This document shows positions 26,090-33,290 of a stretch of 64,000 bases of DNA, in pieces. The stretch is from Prevotella sp. E13-17. GTDB taxonomy: Bacteria > Bacteroidota > Bacteroidia > Bacteroidales > Bacteroidaceae. Location of the stretch: positions 3,380,001-3,444,000 of the forward strand of contig NZ_CP091787.1 in NCBI RefSeq assembly GCF_022024035.1, in the 5' to 3' direction. A program made the position numbers and the translations under genes. The notes beneath the pieces are model-generated. The model saw nothing but the letters and a program-made list of their open reading frames with translations, did no database searches and had not been told where the DNA came from. The stretch's first letter is position 1. Each line of letters begins with the position of its first letter.

Positions 26090-26418
26090 TGTAAAGAACT
26101 TAGGTGGTTCAGAAATAATGTGTAAAATTGCAGAAGATATGGCAAACAAAGGAATAAAGTCATTGAACATACTGCACAAGAATTCCTCCGATGGATTAAC
26201 GAACTGAGTACACGTTTCCGCAGAAGTTAGGTAAAGGCTTCTGTAAAGGTGAATCAGGTGATGCTAAGGTTCTATTGGGAACTGGACAGTTTACAATGGA
26301 GCTGCCTTATAATCAACAAAAACTGACCAAAGCCCTCTTCCTTACGGACGAGCAGCGTGCCATGAAGCCTTTACTCGACCTGAAGAAGTATTTTGGGTGA
26401 CGCATTCCCGAAGTCAGG
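26090..26418 (+). pseudogene. 3' remnant of an insertion-element gene with its terminal repeat
   Basis: An open stretch of about 70 codons (from ~26192) reads KLGKGFCKGESGDAKVLL, then TGQFTMELPYNQQKLTKALF, and ends LLDLKKYFG with a TGA at 26398-26400. Upstream, the frame is broken by stops. The stop lies inside the terminal sequence that ends TTCCCGAAGTCAGG (26405-26418), shared with the element at 23568-23680, as in insertion elements whose transposase runs into the end repeat. The transposase family is not recognised. Between 25906 and 26090 I see only degenerate sequence. Confidence 0.45.
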
Positions 26419-26458
26419 AGTGCATAGCGACTTATCTCGTTATGCACTCCTTTTCTTT
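26416..26458. repeat. Hairpin repeat, copy 2 (GGAGTGCATA stem)
   Basis: The same stem and T-rich tail as 23521-23567 with one loop difference, directly after the terminal repeat. Confidence 0.65.
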
Positions 26459-26486
26459 TTAGTATGTTCGTAAAAAAAGTTTGTTC

Positions 26487-26600
26487 GTTTGTTATTATGT
26501 CTTTAAAAAAAAGTTTGTTCGTCTGTTATTATGTCTTTAAAAAAAGTTATTATGTCTTTACCCCCGTTATTATGTCTTTCTCCTCTGTTAGTGTGTCTTG
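26487..26600 (-). repeat. ~21-bp tandem repeats continuing from the xylanase stop codon
   Basis: On the coding strand the gene ends AAGACACACTAA and is followed by four units containing AAGACATAATAAC. The plus-strand GTTATTATGT motifs start at 26491, 26525, 26546 and 26566, with the related GTTAGTGTGT of the gene end at 26587 (spacings 34, 21, 20, 21). Each unit repeats the stop-codon region with a variable spacer. Confidence 0.65.
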
Positions 26601-27895
26601 ACCTCGATGAATGAGTAGCGCTCGTAGCGAGTGCCATCGGTGGCGGTGAGCACGGCACGCAGGTCGTGGCAACCGATGCCCGAGGGGACTACCTGATAGA
26701 CATAAGGGGCACGACGGCGCGTTGGCAGTTGGATGCCATCGATATAGAGATCGACATGGTCGATGGTCTTGGTGCGCAGATGGGCACGGACAACAACTTT
26801 CAGAGTTTCGCCAGCCGACAGACGGAGCGCCGATGGCTTGATGTATAGCGAGGCCTCTTTCCTCATGGCAGGGAAGGGGCTTCGGGCATTTTCTGCCTCA
26901 GGGGTCTGCATGTACTGTCGGAGCCAGGTGAGGGCGGGACGCTCCTGACCATCACGTATCAGACCTGAGTTGCCGTTGTGGGTCCAGGTGCGACCGTAGA
27001 TATAGCCCCAGAGGGTGATGCCGGCACAGTAGTCTTGCTGCCACATGTAGGGAATCTGCTGCTGGTACTGGGCCAACTGCAGGGAGTCGCTCTCGGTGGC
27101 AATGTCATACTCGGTGCAGTACATCGGCATGCGGAGGGCATCGTGGATGTCGGTCATGGCCTGACGAAAGGCATCGAAGGGCATGTCGGTGAGCTCGTGC
27201 GACTGACAGCCATAGGCATCGACTGGCGCCCCGGCATCGCGCAGGGTGCGCACCAACTGGATGAACTCGTCTTTCTGCCAGCGGAAGGTGTTGTAGTCGT
27301 TATAGATAAGGATGGCGTTGGGCCAACGCTCATGGGCCATCTCGAAGGCACGGATGATCCAATCGACGCCCGTCTGGCCCTCGCCACCCAGGGCGGCACG
27401 ATAAGGGGCGGGCTGATGGCCAGCCACTGCCTCGTTGACCACATCGATCATGGGCAGGTCGGGATAGCGCTCGTGGATGGCGTCCATCCAGGCTTCGATG
27501 GCGTGGCGCTGCTCATCGACAGAGAGCGAGTCCATCCACCGAGGATACTGGGCGCCCCAGAGCAGACAGTGGAACTTGAAGGGAATGCCGTGGGCCCGGC
27601 AATACTGATAGGCGCGATCGGTGCCCTGCCAGTCGAACAGGCCGAGGGCTGCCCCCTGCACAGAGCCCCACTTGGATTCGTTCTCGGCGGTGAGCTGATT
27701 CCACAAGGAGGCATATTCAAGGCCGTCGGGGTTCACGCGTCCGCTGGTGGTAATGTTGCCCAGGAACTTGTCGGGATTGGCGCTGAGCGGGCCAGAAACA
27801 GCCTTTTCGTTGGTTTCACTGGCCGTTTGTGCCATGATGGTTTGAGCACAGACGGCGAAAAGAGTTGTAAAGAGTAGCTTTTTAAGTAGTTTCAT
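26588..27895 (-). CDS. GH10 endo-1,4-beta-xylanase
   Basis: A 435-residue secreted enzyme (signal peptide to about residue 22, TIMAQ). The GH10 barrel spans ~30-330: WNQLTAENESKWGSVQ (substrate-site Asn/Glu/Lys), the acid/base in DVVNEAVAG (Glu155) and the nucleophile in MYCTEYDIAT (Glu262), with ITLWGYIYGRTW near the end. It cuts internal bonds of xylan. Residues ~340-435 form an Ig/beta-sandwich-like extension (LKVVVRAHLRTKTIDHVDLY). HCLLWGAQYPRW replaces the commoner H-x-LVWHSQ at the -1 subsite. It follows murQ by 26 bases on the same strand and is probably co-transcribed with it. Confidence 0.95.
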   Translation of the reverse strand: MKLLKKLLFTTLFAVCAQTIMAQTASETNEKAVSGPLSANPDKFLGNITTSGRVNPDGLEYASLWNQLTAENESKWGSVQGAALGLFDWQGTDRAYQYCRAHGIPFKFHCLLWGAQYPRWMDSLSVDEQRHAIEAWMDAIHERYPDLPMIDVVNEAVAGHQPAPYRAALGGEGQTGVDWIIRAFEMAHERWPNAILIYNDYNTFRWQKDEFIQLVRTLRDAGAPVDAYGCQSHELTDMPFDAFRQAMTDIHDALRMPMYCTEYDIATESDSLQLAQYQQQIPYMWQQDYCAGITLWGYIYGRTWTHNGNSGLIRDGQERPALTWLRQYMQTPEAENARSPFPAMRKEASLYIKPSALRLSAGETLKVVVRAHLRTKTIDHVDLYIDGIQLPTRRRAPYVYQVVPSGIGCHDLRAVLTATDGTRYERYSFIEVKTH

Positions 27896-27921
27896 AGTGG
27901 TTTACGATTTGAATAGTGGCT

Positions 27922-28728
27922 CTATAGATTTAGTACCTTATCGACACTGCCGGCGGAGAGCAACCGACGGCGGGCCTCATCGTAGGACAGGTGCAGGGAG
28001 TCTTGAATCATGCGAGTGCCGCGGTCAATGAGTTTTTCGTTGGTGAGCTGCATCTTCACCATGCGGTTGCCCTCGACGCGCCCAAGGCGCACCATGAGCG
28101 AGGTGGAGATCATGTTGAGCACCATCTTCTGGGCGGTGCCGCTCTTCATGCGGCTGGAGCCGGTGACGAACTCGGGCCCCACGATGGTCTCGACGGGATA
28201 GGCGGAGACGGCAGCCAGCGGACTGCCGGGATTGCTGGTGATGCAGCCCGTGAGCAGACCGCAAGCACGAGCTTGACGGATGGCACCGATGACATAGGGC
28301 GTGGTGCCTGAGGCGGCAATGCCGATCACGGTATCATCGGGCGTGGGCTGATAGGACAAGAGGTCGCTCCATCCTTGTTCGGCCACATCCTCGGCACCCT
28401 CGACGGCATGACGCAGGGCGTGGTCGCCACCGGCAATAAGACCGATGACCATAGTGTCGGGCACGCCAAACGTAGGGGGCAGTTCGCTGGCATCGAGCAC
28501 GCCAAGGCGTCCACTGGTGCCTGCACCGACATAGAAGAGTCTGCCACCACGACGCATGCGCTCCTCGATGGCCACCACGAGGGCCTCAACCTGTGGCAAT
28601 GCTTTTCTGACCGCCTCGGCCACCGTCAGGTCTTCTTCGTTGATATGCGCCAAGAGCTCGCCCACGGACATCTGTTCCAGGTGGTCGAAGTGTGAAGGCT
28701 GTTCGGTAATCTTTTCCTGCTGCTTCAT
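27922..28728 (-). CDS. murQ: N-acetylmuramic acid 6-phosphate etherase
   Basis: A 268-residue SIS-domain enzyme with MurQ signatures: GGRLFYVGAGTSGRLGVLDA, SELPPTFG, GIAASGTTPYVIGAI, GCITSNPGSPLA, VTGSSRMKSGTAQKMVLNM and DRGTRMIQDSLHLSYDEA. It removes lactate from MurNAc-6-phosphate to give GlcNAc-6-phosphate in cell-wall recycling. It is about 30 residues shorter than E. coli MurQ, mainly at the C-terminus. No MurNAc kinase or anhydro-MurNAc gene is adjacent; its partner here is a GH10 xylanase. A TAGTTTTG box lies at 28785-28778. Confidence 0.95.
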   Translation of the reverse strand: MKQQEKITEQPSHFDHLEQMSVGELLAHINEEDLTVAEAVRKALPQVEALVVAIEERMRRGGRLFYVGAGTSGRLGVLDASELPPTFGVPDTMVIGLIAGGDHALRHAVEGAEDVAEQGWSDLLSYQPTPDDTVIGIAASGTTPYVIGAIRQARACGLLTGCITSNPGSPLAAVSAYPVETIVGPEFVTGSSRMKSGTAQKMVLNMISTSLMVRLGRVEGNRMVKMQLTNEKLIDRGTRMIQDSLHLSYDEARRRLLSAGSVDKVLNL

Positions 28729-28777
28729 GGATATGACATTTTTCGGCTTGTCTGCTGCCTATATTGTTTTAGTCTTG

Positions 28778-28785
28778 CAAAACTA
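28778..28785 (-). promoter_or_regulatory. -7 element TAGTTTTG for murQ-xylanase
   Basis: It reads leftward, 50 bases before the murQ ATG. Confidence 0.5.
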
Positions 28786-28855
28786 AATAAAAATCCCGGA
28801 TACTTCATCATTATCACTTCTTCTTTCTAATAATTTAACACAGAAGGAGGATCAG

Positions 28856-28891
28856 ACAAAAAGAGCGTAGCACGACTGGTGCTACGCTCTT
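28856..28891 (-). terminator. Intrinsic terminator of the M3 peptidase gene
   Basis: A 13-bp perfect stem (28861-28873 with 28879-28891, AAGAGCGTAGCAC) and 5-base loop, followed leftward by TTTTT. It begins 22 bases after the peptidase stop. Confidence 0.85.
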
Positions 28892-28912
28892 GGTATAATG
28901 AAGGGGGTCGTC

Positions 28913-31045
28913 TTACAAACCTAATCTTGCGCGAACCAGACTGGAGGCGTCGGGCTGCTGCATACCGGTGAAGTCGGTGAACATCTGCATCAGGTCGCCA
29001 GTGTTGCCACGGCTCAGCACCTTACTGCAAAAGTCGAGCCCTGTCTCACGCTTCAACGCGCCACGCTGGGCAAAGACATCGGCAATGTTGACGGCCAGCA
29101 CCTCGGTCCACAGATAACTGTAGTAGCCGGCGGCATAGCCCCCACCCCACACATGATTGAAGTAGCTGGTAGAATAGCGAGGAGGAATCTGTGTGTCGAG
29201 CAAGCCTACCTGACGAAGGGCTTCGGTCTCGAAGGCCATGGCTTTGTCGGCCGTGGGTACATCCTTTGAGGCGAGCATATGCCAGGCAAGATCCACACAG
29301 GTGGCGGCCAGGTTCTCGCCCAGTGCGTAGGCGGGCTGGAAGTTGATGCTCTTCAGCATGCGTTCCTTCAGTTCGGCAGGCATGGCTTCGTGGGTCTGGT
29401 AGTGGCGGGCATAGTGGTCGAAGACCTCGGGGATAGAGGCAAACGACTCGTTGAACTGCGAGGGCATCTCGACAAAGTCGCGAGCCACGCTGGTGCCGCT
29501 CAACATGTGATACTGACAGTCAGAGAGGATGCCATGGAGGGCGTGGCCGAACTCATGGAACATAGTGGTCACCTCGTCCCAGGTCAGCAGTGAGGGCTGA
29601 CCCTCGGGAGCCTTGGCACTGTTGCAGACGTTGAAGATGATGGGCAGCTGGTTGCGCTGACGGCTCTGCTTCTGGAAGCCATCCATCCAGGCGCCGCCAC
29701 GCTTGGTGGGACGACGGAAATAGTCGCAATAGAAGAGTGCCTTAGGATTGCCGTCCTTGTCGATAACCTCGAAGACGCGCATGTCGGAATGATAGGTGGG
29801 GATGTCGGTGAGCTCCTTGAGGGTGAGACCATAAACAAGGTTGGCAGCATAGAAGACGCCATTGATGAGCACGCTGTCAACATTGAAATAGGGCTTCACC
29901 TCGTCTTCGGAGATATTGAGCATCTCTTTCTTCATCTTGGCAGAATAGTAGAAACGGTCGTAGGGCTGCAACTGGAAGTCGGCACCCTGTGTCTTGCGGG
30001 CATACGCCTCGATAGCCTTGGTCTCGGCCTGAGCTACCGGTGTGTATTGGGCAATGAGATTCTTGAGGAAAGCATAGACATTGTCGGGGGTCTTTGCCAT
30101 CGTGCGCTCCAAAGAGTAAGAGGCATAGTTGGGATAGCCCATAATCTCGGCCTGCTCGGCACGCAACTTGGCAATCTCTACGGCAATGGGGAAGGTGTTG
30201 TACTGGCCCGTGCCATTGCTGCGATTGACAGATGCCTCATAGACCTTCTTGCGCAACTCGCGGTTGTCGAGGCTGGCCAGAGGAGCCTGCTGGGTGGTGT
30301 TGACGATGACGATGGCATAGGGTGCCTTGCCGCCACGGCTCTCGGCATCCTTGGCACACTGAGCGATGTCGGCTTCGCTGAGACCGGCCAGGTCTTCTTT
30401 CTTATCGACCCACACCACAGCGTTGTTGGTAGCCTCCTGCAGGAGGTCGCCCCACTGCTGCTGCAGCTCGGAGATGCGCAGGTTGATCTCTTTCATACGG
30501 GCCATCTTCTCGTCAGACAACAGGGCTCCACTCAGCACAAAGCCTTTGTATATCTCCTCCAACAGCTTCTGGTCTTCGCCTTGCAGACTGTCGTGCTCGC
30601 GGTCATAGACGGCCTTGATGCGCTCGAAAAGTGGCTTGTTGAACGTAATCTCGTTGTCCAGGTCGGTCAGCATGGGCTGTACTTTCTTTTCAGTCTCGCT
30701 GATTTCGGGGGTCTTGTCGGCCTCTGTCAGAGCAAAGAACACACGGCTTACGCGGTCGAGCGTGCGTCCGCTTTCCTCAAGAGCGAGGATGGTGTTTTCG
30801 AAAGTGGCAGAGTCCTGGTTGTCGATAATCTGCTTGATCTCCTCACGCTTTTGAGCAATAGCCGTCTCAAAAGCAGGCAGATAGTCGGAAGGTTGAATCT
30901 TGCTGAAGTCGGGCGCACCATAAGGGAGCGTGCTTTCCTGCAACAGCGGGTTCTCGTGTTTGGCGTTAGAGCAGCTGCTCAGCTGCACCATCGCACTTGA
31001 CAGCATAGCTGCCGAAATACCGAAGGTCATCAGTTTCTTATTCAT
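28913..31045 (-). CDS. dcp: M3 family peptidyl-dipeptidase (Dcp-like) lipoprotein
   Basis: From the ATG at 31045 the product is 710 residues. A longer frame to 31099 overlaps the -7 box (31104-31097) and was rejected. The N-terminus is a lipoprotein signal (ISAAMLSSAMVQLSSCSNAK, lipobox LSSC). The zinc site MFHEFGHALHG lies near residue 495, with RGGAWMDGFQKQSRQRNQLP and SQFNESFA before and after it, as in Dcp and oligopeptidase A. It removes C-terminal dipeptides from peptides in the cell envelope. Length is normal for Dcp. It has its own promoter and terminator, so it is monocistronic. Confidence 0.95.
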   Translation of the reverse strand: MNKKLMTFGISAAMLSSAMVQLSSCSNAKHENPLLQESTLPYGAPDFSKIQPSDYLPAFETAIAQKREEIKQIIDNQDSATFENTILALEESGRTLDRVSRVFFALTEADKTPEISETEKKVQPMLTDLDNEITFNKPLFERIKAVYDREHDSLQGEDQKLLEEIYKGFVLSGALLSDEKMARMKEINLRISELQQQWGDLLQEATNNAVVWVDKKEDLAGLSEADIAQCAKDAESRGGKAPYAIVIVNTTQQAPLASLDNRELRKKVYEASVNRSNGTGQYNTFPIAVEIAKLRAEQAEIMGYPNYASYSLERTMAKTPDNVYAFLKNLIAQYTPVAQAETKAIEAYARKTQGADFQLQPYDRFYYSAKMKKEMLNISEDEVKPYFNVDSVLINGVFYAANLVYGLTLKELTDIPTYHSDMRVFEVIDKDGNPKALFYCDYFRRPTKRGGAWMDGFQKQSRQRNQLPIIFNVCNSAKAPEGQPSLLTWDEVTTMFHEFGHALHGILSDCQYHMLSGTSVARDFVEMPSQFNESFASIPEVFDHYARHYQTHEAMPAELKERMLKSINFQPAYALGENLAATCVDLAWHMLASKDVPTADKAMAFETEALRQVGLLDTQIPPRYSTSYFNHVWGGGYAAGYYSYLWTEVLAVNIADVFAQRGALKRETGLDFCSKVLSRGNTGDLMQMFTDFTGMQQPDASSLVRARLGL

Positions 31046-31096
31046 GTTTGTTTGTGATAATGGTAGTCTTTGATAGTCTTTGTCACTATTTCGCTG

Positions 31097-31104
31097 CAAA
31101 GGTA
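31097..31104 (-). promoter_or_regulatory. -7 element TACCTTTG for the M3 peptidase
   Basis: Perfect leftward box with a ~50-base leader; it overlaps the rejected upstream start. Confidence 0.6.
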
Positions 31105-31194
31105 CGACGATTTACTGAAAAAAAGGAAAAAAGATACCATTTTTATTCACAAATTGAAAACTTCTCAAATTGAAGTTACCATAATAATAATGAG

Positions 31195-31237
31195 TAGAGG
31201 CTACCCTTCGTGCGCTTTACACGACGGGTAGCCTCTA
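31195..31237 (-). terminator. Hairpin downstream of the sigma-factor operon
   Basis: A 12-bp stem TAGAGGCTACCC with its complement, extended by TCGTG/CACGA after a one-base bulge on each side. It lies 34 bases after the last gene. The leftward tail is AT-rich, not a pure T run, so it may be a weak terminator or an mRNA-stabilising hairpin. Confidence 0.6.
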
Positions 31238-31270
31238 TGCTGCGCTGTTGGAAATAACATCCCAACGGAT

Positions 31271-31861
31271 TTACTCCTCGCTCTGCGTGACATCCTCTAT
31301 CTGCTGGAGAACCTCCTGATAGTGCTTTGTCATTCTCCTGTCGTAAGCAAAACCAAAACCGAAACCTAAGACAACAGAGAAAATAAAGCAGAATACAGTA
31401 TAGGCTACTGAGGGGTAATGGGCTATGAGATATTCGTTGTAGAAAAACAGGACGAACCACAGGAACAGAAGGGGATAGGAGATGATGTTAAAGATGCGCT
31501 CGTACTTTTTCACCTTCAGCACCTTCTTGCGTACCTCCAGCAACGACTGCTCGTACAGATGACTATCGCCTATCAGTCGGAATATCCTGCGGCGATGCCA
31601 GGCGTCGTAAAGCAGGCCGACGGTGATGTAGAGCCACATCCACACTGGCTGGTGCATATAATTACAGAATATAAGATAGAACAATGGGATAAAGATGATG
31701 TCCAGAATGAAAAGCAAACGATAGTTTCTGACGACAGTAGAAACATTCTTCTTCACCGACTGACGAATCAAAGCGTCGTTCACAATCTCCTGCTGGGCCA
31801 GTTTCTGCTTCAGCAGACCCATCTGCTGTCGCATATTCTCAAGTTCAAAATTGTCATTCAT
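31271..31861 (-). CDS. Four-helix membrane protein co-transcribed with ECF sigma factor
   Basis: A 196-residue protein: an N-terminal coiled coil (ENMRQQMGLLKQKLAQQEIV), two helices (LLFILDIIFIPLFYLIFCNY, VWMWLYITVGLLYDAW), a cytosolic linker (LYEQSLLEVRKKVLKVKKYE) and two more helices. No anti-sigma zinc motif is seen. It starts 16 bases after the sigma-factor stop, the position normally held by an anti-sigma factor in ECF operons. That role is plausible but not shown by the sequence. Confidence 0.8.
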   Translation of the reverse strand: MNDNFELENMRQQMGLLKQKLAQQEIVNDALIRQSVKKNVSTVVRNYRLLFILDIIFIPLFYLIFCNYMHQPVWMWLYITVGLLYDAWHRRRIFRLIGDSHLYEQSLLEVRKKVLKVKKYERIFNIISYPLLFLWFVLFFYNEYLIAHYPSVAYTVFCFIFSVVLGFGFGFAYDRRMTKHYQEVLQQIEDVTQSEE

Positions 31862-31877
31862 AGCGGGTAAGCGTTTT

Positions 31878-32360
31878 TTAATCGTTAGACATTTGCTTCA
31901 GTTGTTCGCGAATGCGATGCAGGCGCACGCTGACGTTCTTGGCCGTGATGCCTACAATCTGACCTATCTCCTCGTAGGGCAGGTTCTCGAGCCACAGCAG
32001 TACGATGGCACGATCGAAGGGCTGCAGGCGCGAGATGCGCTTGTGGAGCATATCTACCTGGCGGGTATCCTCGTCGCTGTCCTTGAAAAGATTGATGTCC
32101 ATCGTAATGTGTACCTCCATCTGCCTGCGTTTCTTCTTTCTGTTTTGCGAGATACAGGTATTCAAGGCGACGCGATAGATCCACGTATTGATGTCGGATC
32201 GCTGCTCGAACCCCTTGAAACCTTTCCATAGGTTTACCAGCACCTCTTGAAAGAGGTCTTCCACTTCGTCGGCATCCTGCGAGAACATGTAGCACACGGT
32301 ATATATCGTGCTGCGATGTTTCTTTACGGTTTGCGCAAACTGTTTTTCTAGATCATTCAT
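31878..32360 (-). CDS. ECF-type RNA polymerase sigma factor
   Basis: A 160-residue sigma-70 family protein. Region 2 is about residues 12-75 (YTVCYMFSQDADEVEDLFQE, VLVNLWKGFKGFEQ, INTWIYRVALNTCI). Region 4 is ~100-155 (LQPFDRAIVLLWLENLPYEE, IGQIVGITAKNVSVRLHRIR). It lacks the DNA-binding extensions of housekeeping sigma factors. The -7 box TAACTTTG lies at 32408-32401. The 83 bases ending at its start codon are duplicated upstream of the MGMT-family gene, so the two genes probably share regulation. Its target promoters are unknown. Confidence 0.93.
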   Translation of the reverse strand: MNDLEKQFAQTVKKHRSTIYTVCYMFSQDADEVEDLFQEVLVNLWKGFKGFEQRSDINTWIYRVALNTCISQNRKKKRRQMEVHITMDINLFKDSDEDTRQVDMLHKRISRLQPFDRAIVLLWLENLPYEEIGQIVGITAKNVSVRLHRIREQLKQMSND

Positions 32361-32440
32361 TTCTTTGTTTTTTCTGTATTGCTTTACCCTTTAGACGCAG
32401 CAAAGTTACAAAAACTACGTGATATCCCTTTTATTTTGCA
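32358..32440 (-). repeat. Duplicated promoter-leader, copy 1 (ECF sigma factor)
   Basis: From the ATG back through the leader, the -7 box TAACTTTG and the upstream region, this is a near-copy of 33156-33238, with four or five differences in about 83 bases, one of them inside the -7 box (TAACTTTG against TATCTTTG). Confidence 0.8.
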
Positions 32441-32516
32441 CAAATTTCTCAATAAACCAAATAAGTTGTACTTTGGCACAAATATGTTGTTCTTTTGCAC
32501 CACGGATGATGGATAG

Positions 32517-32573
32517 CGCAACCAGTGTCTGCAGCTCAACAAGGTGGCACGCGCCATCTGCGAGGGCAAATAA
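32517..32573 (+). pseudogene. Relic of the 3' end of a RAYT gene
   Basis: The 18 codons before the TAA (32571-32573) read RNQCLQLNKVARAICEGK. The RAYT at 33291-34307 ends RSQCLQLNEMARAICAGQ. Thirteen of 18 residues match and both end at the stop, so a second copy once lay here. Confidence 0.7.
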
Positions 32574-32622
32574 AAAGCGCTGCAGTTTTTACGCTGCGAC
32601 GCTATTTTATAATAAATAATGT

Positions 32623-32697
32623 CTATGACTTAGTCTGCTCAAAAGCCTTGACTAAAAACAGTCCCAGCACAATAGAGATAGTAATATTCTTGTTCAT
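32623..32697 (-). CDS. Candidate 24-residue single-helix membrane peptide
   Basis: A short leftward frame (ATG at 32697, TAG at 32625-32623) encodes MNKNITISIVLGLFLVKAFE plus QTKS: a positive N-terminus and one hydrophobic helix. A hairpin with a T run follows (around 32574-32606), which would end its transcript. It lies 131 bases downstream of the MGMT-family gene. The ~25 bases around its stop resemble those at the frdB stop (35375-35400). It may be a real small protein or a relic; the sequence cannot decide. Confidence 0.3.
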   Translation of the reverse strand: MNKNITISIVLGLFLVKAFEQTKS

Positions 32698-32828
32698 TGA
32701 TATAGGTTTTTGCTATTGAAATAATATCGCTGAGTGCAGAGATAAGGTTGGGTACAAAGATATGAAACTTCTTCTGATTATCAATGCTGTTAGCCAGAAA
32801 AACATAGATGATGAAAGCTGAAGTAGTA

Positions 32829-33158
32829 TTATGGTTCCCATAAATGACGGTCCATATCGACATGACCGTTGGGTTTGAAGTGCACACCTTCTTGTTCCAA
32901 GAGCAGGCGCTGACGACTCCAACCAGGAGCGGTACGCCCTTCTCTGTTGACCACGCGATGGCAGGGTAATTGTTCGGCGCCAGGGGTATAGCGAAGTGTG
33001 CGCCCCACCATGCGCGAGTGACTGGGCCACCCAGCCCAAGCGGCAATAATGCCATAGGTGGTCACCTGCCCCGAAGGAATCTGACTGACGATATTCAGCA
33101 CGTCATCACGAAACTGGCGTGCCTCTTCAGGCGTCATTTTGTCTGGATAGTCTTTCAT
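32829..33158 (-). CDS. MGMT-family methylated-DNA cysteine methyltransferase domain protein
   Basis: A 109-residue protein consisting only of the Ada/MGMT C-terminal DNA-binding fold: IVSQIPSGQVTTYGIIAAWA, MVGRTLRYTP and the active-site motif LPCHRVVNREGR. The cysteine of PCHRV is present, unlike in alkyltransferase-like (ATL) proteins, which carry Trp there, so it may accept alkyl groups from O6-alkylguanine. It lacks the N-terminal domain of full Ogt/MGMT. Its promoter and leader (83 bp) are a copy of those of the ECF sigma factor; the -7 box is TATCTTTG (33206-33199). Confidence 0.88.
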   Translation of the reverse strand: MKDYPDKMTPEEARQFRDDVLNIVSQIPSGQVTTYGIIAAWAGWPSHSRMVGRTLRYTPGAEQLPCHRVVNREGRTAPGWSRQRLLLEQEGVHFKPNGHVDMDRHLWEP

Positions 33159-33238
33159 TTCTTTGTTTTTACTGTATTGCTTTACTCTTTAGACGCAGCA
33201 AAGATACAAAAACTACGTGATATCCCTTTTATTTTTCA
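33156..33238 (-). repeat. Duplicated promoter-leader, copy 2 (MGMT-family gene)
   Basis: Counterpart of 32358-32440. Homology starts exactly at the start codon and runs upstream past the -7 element. Confidence 0.8.
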
Positions 33239-33271
33239 ATAAAAAGAGAGCAATCGTAAAAGAAAAAAAAG

Positions 33272-33279
33272 TACTTTTG
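33272..33279 (+). promoter_or_regulatory. -7 element TACTTTTG for the RAYT gene
   Basis: Rightward, 11 bases before the ATG at 33291, which gives a leader of only about eight bases. Confidence 0.55.
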
Positions 33280-33290
33280 TACCTAAAATT

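Noticed and set aside
32829..33158. Alkyltransferase-like (ATL) protein
   Set aside because: The motif is PCHRV with the active cysteine, not PWHRV.
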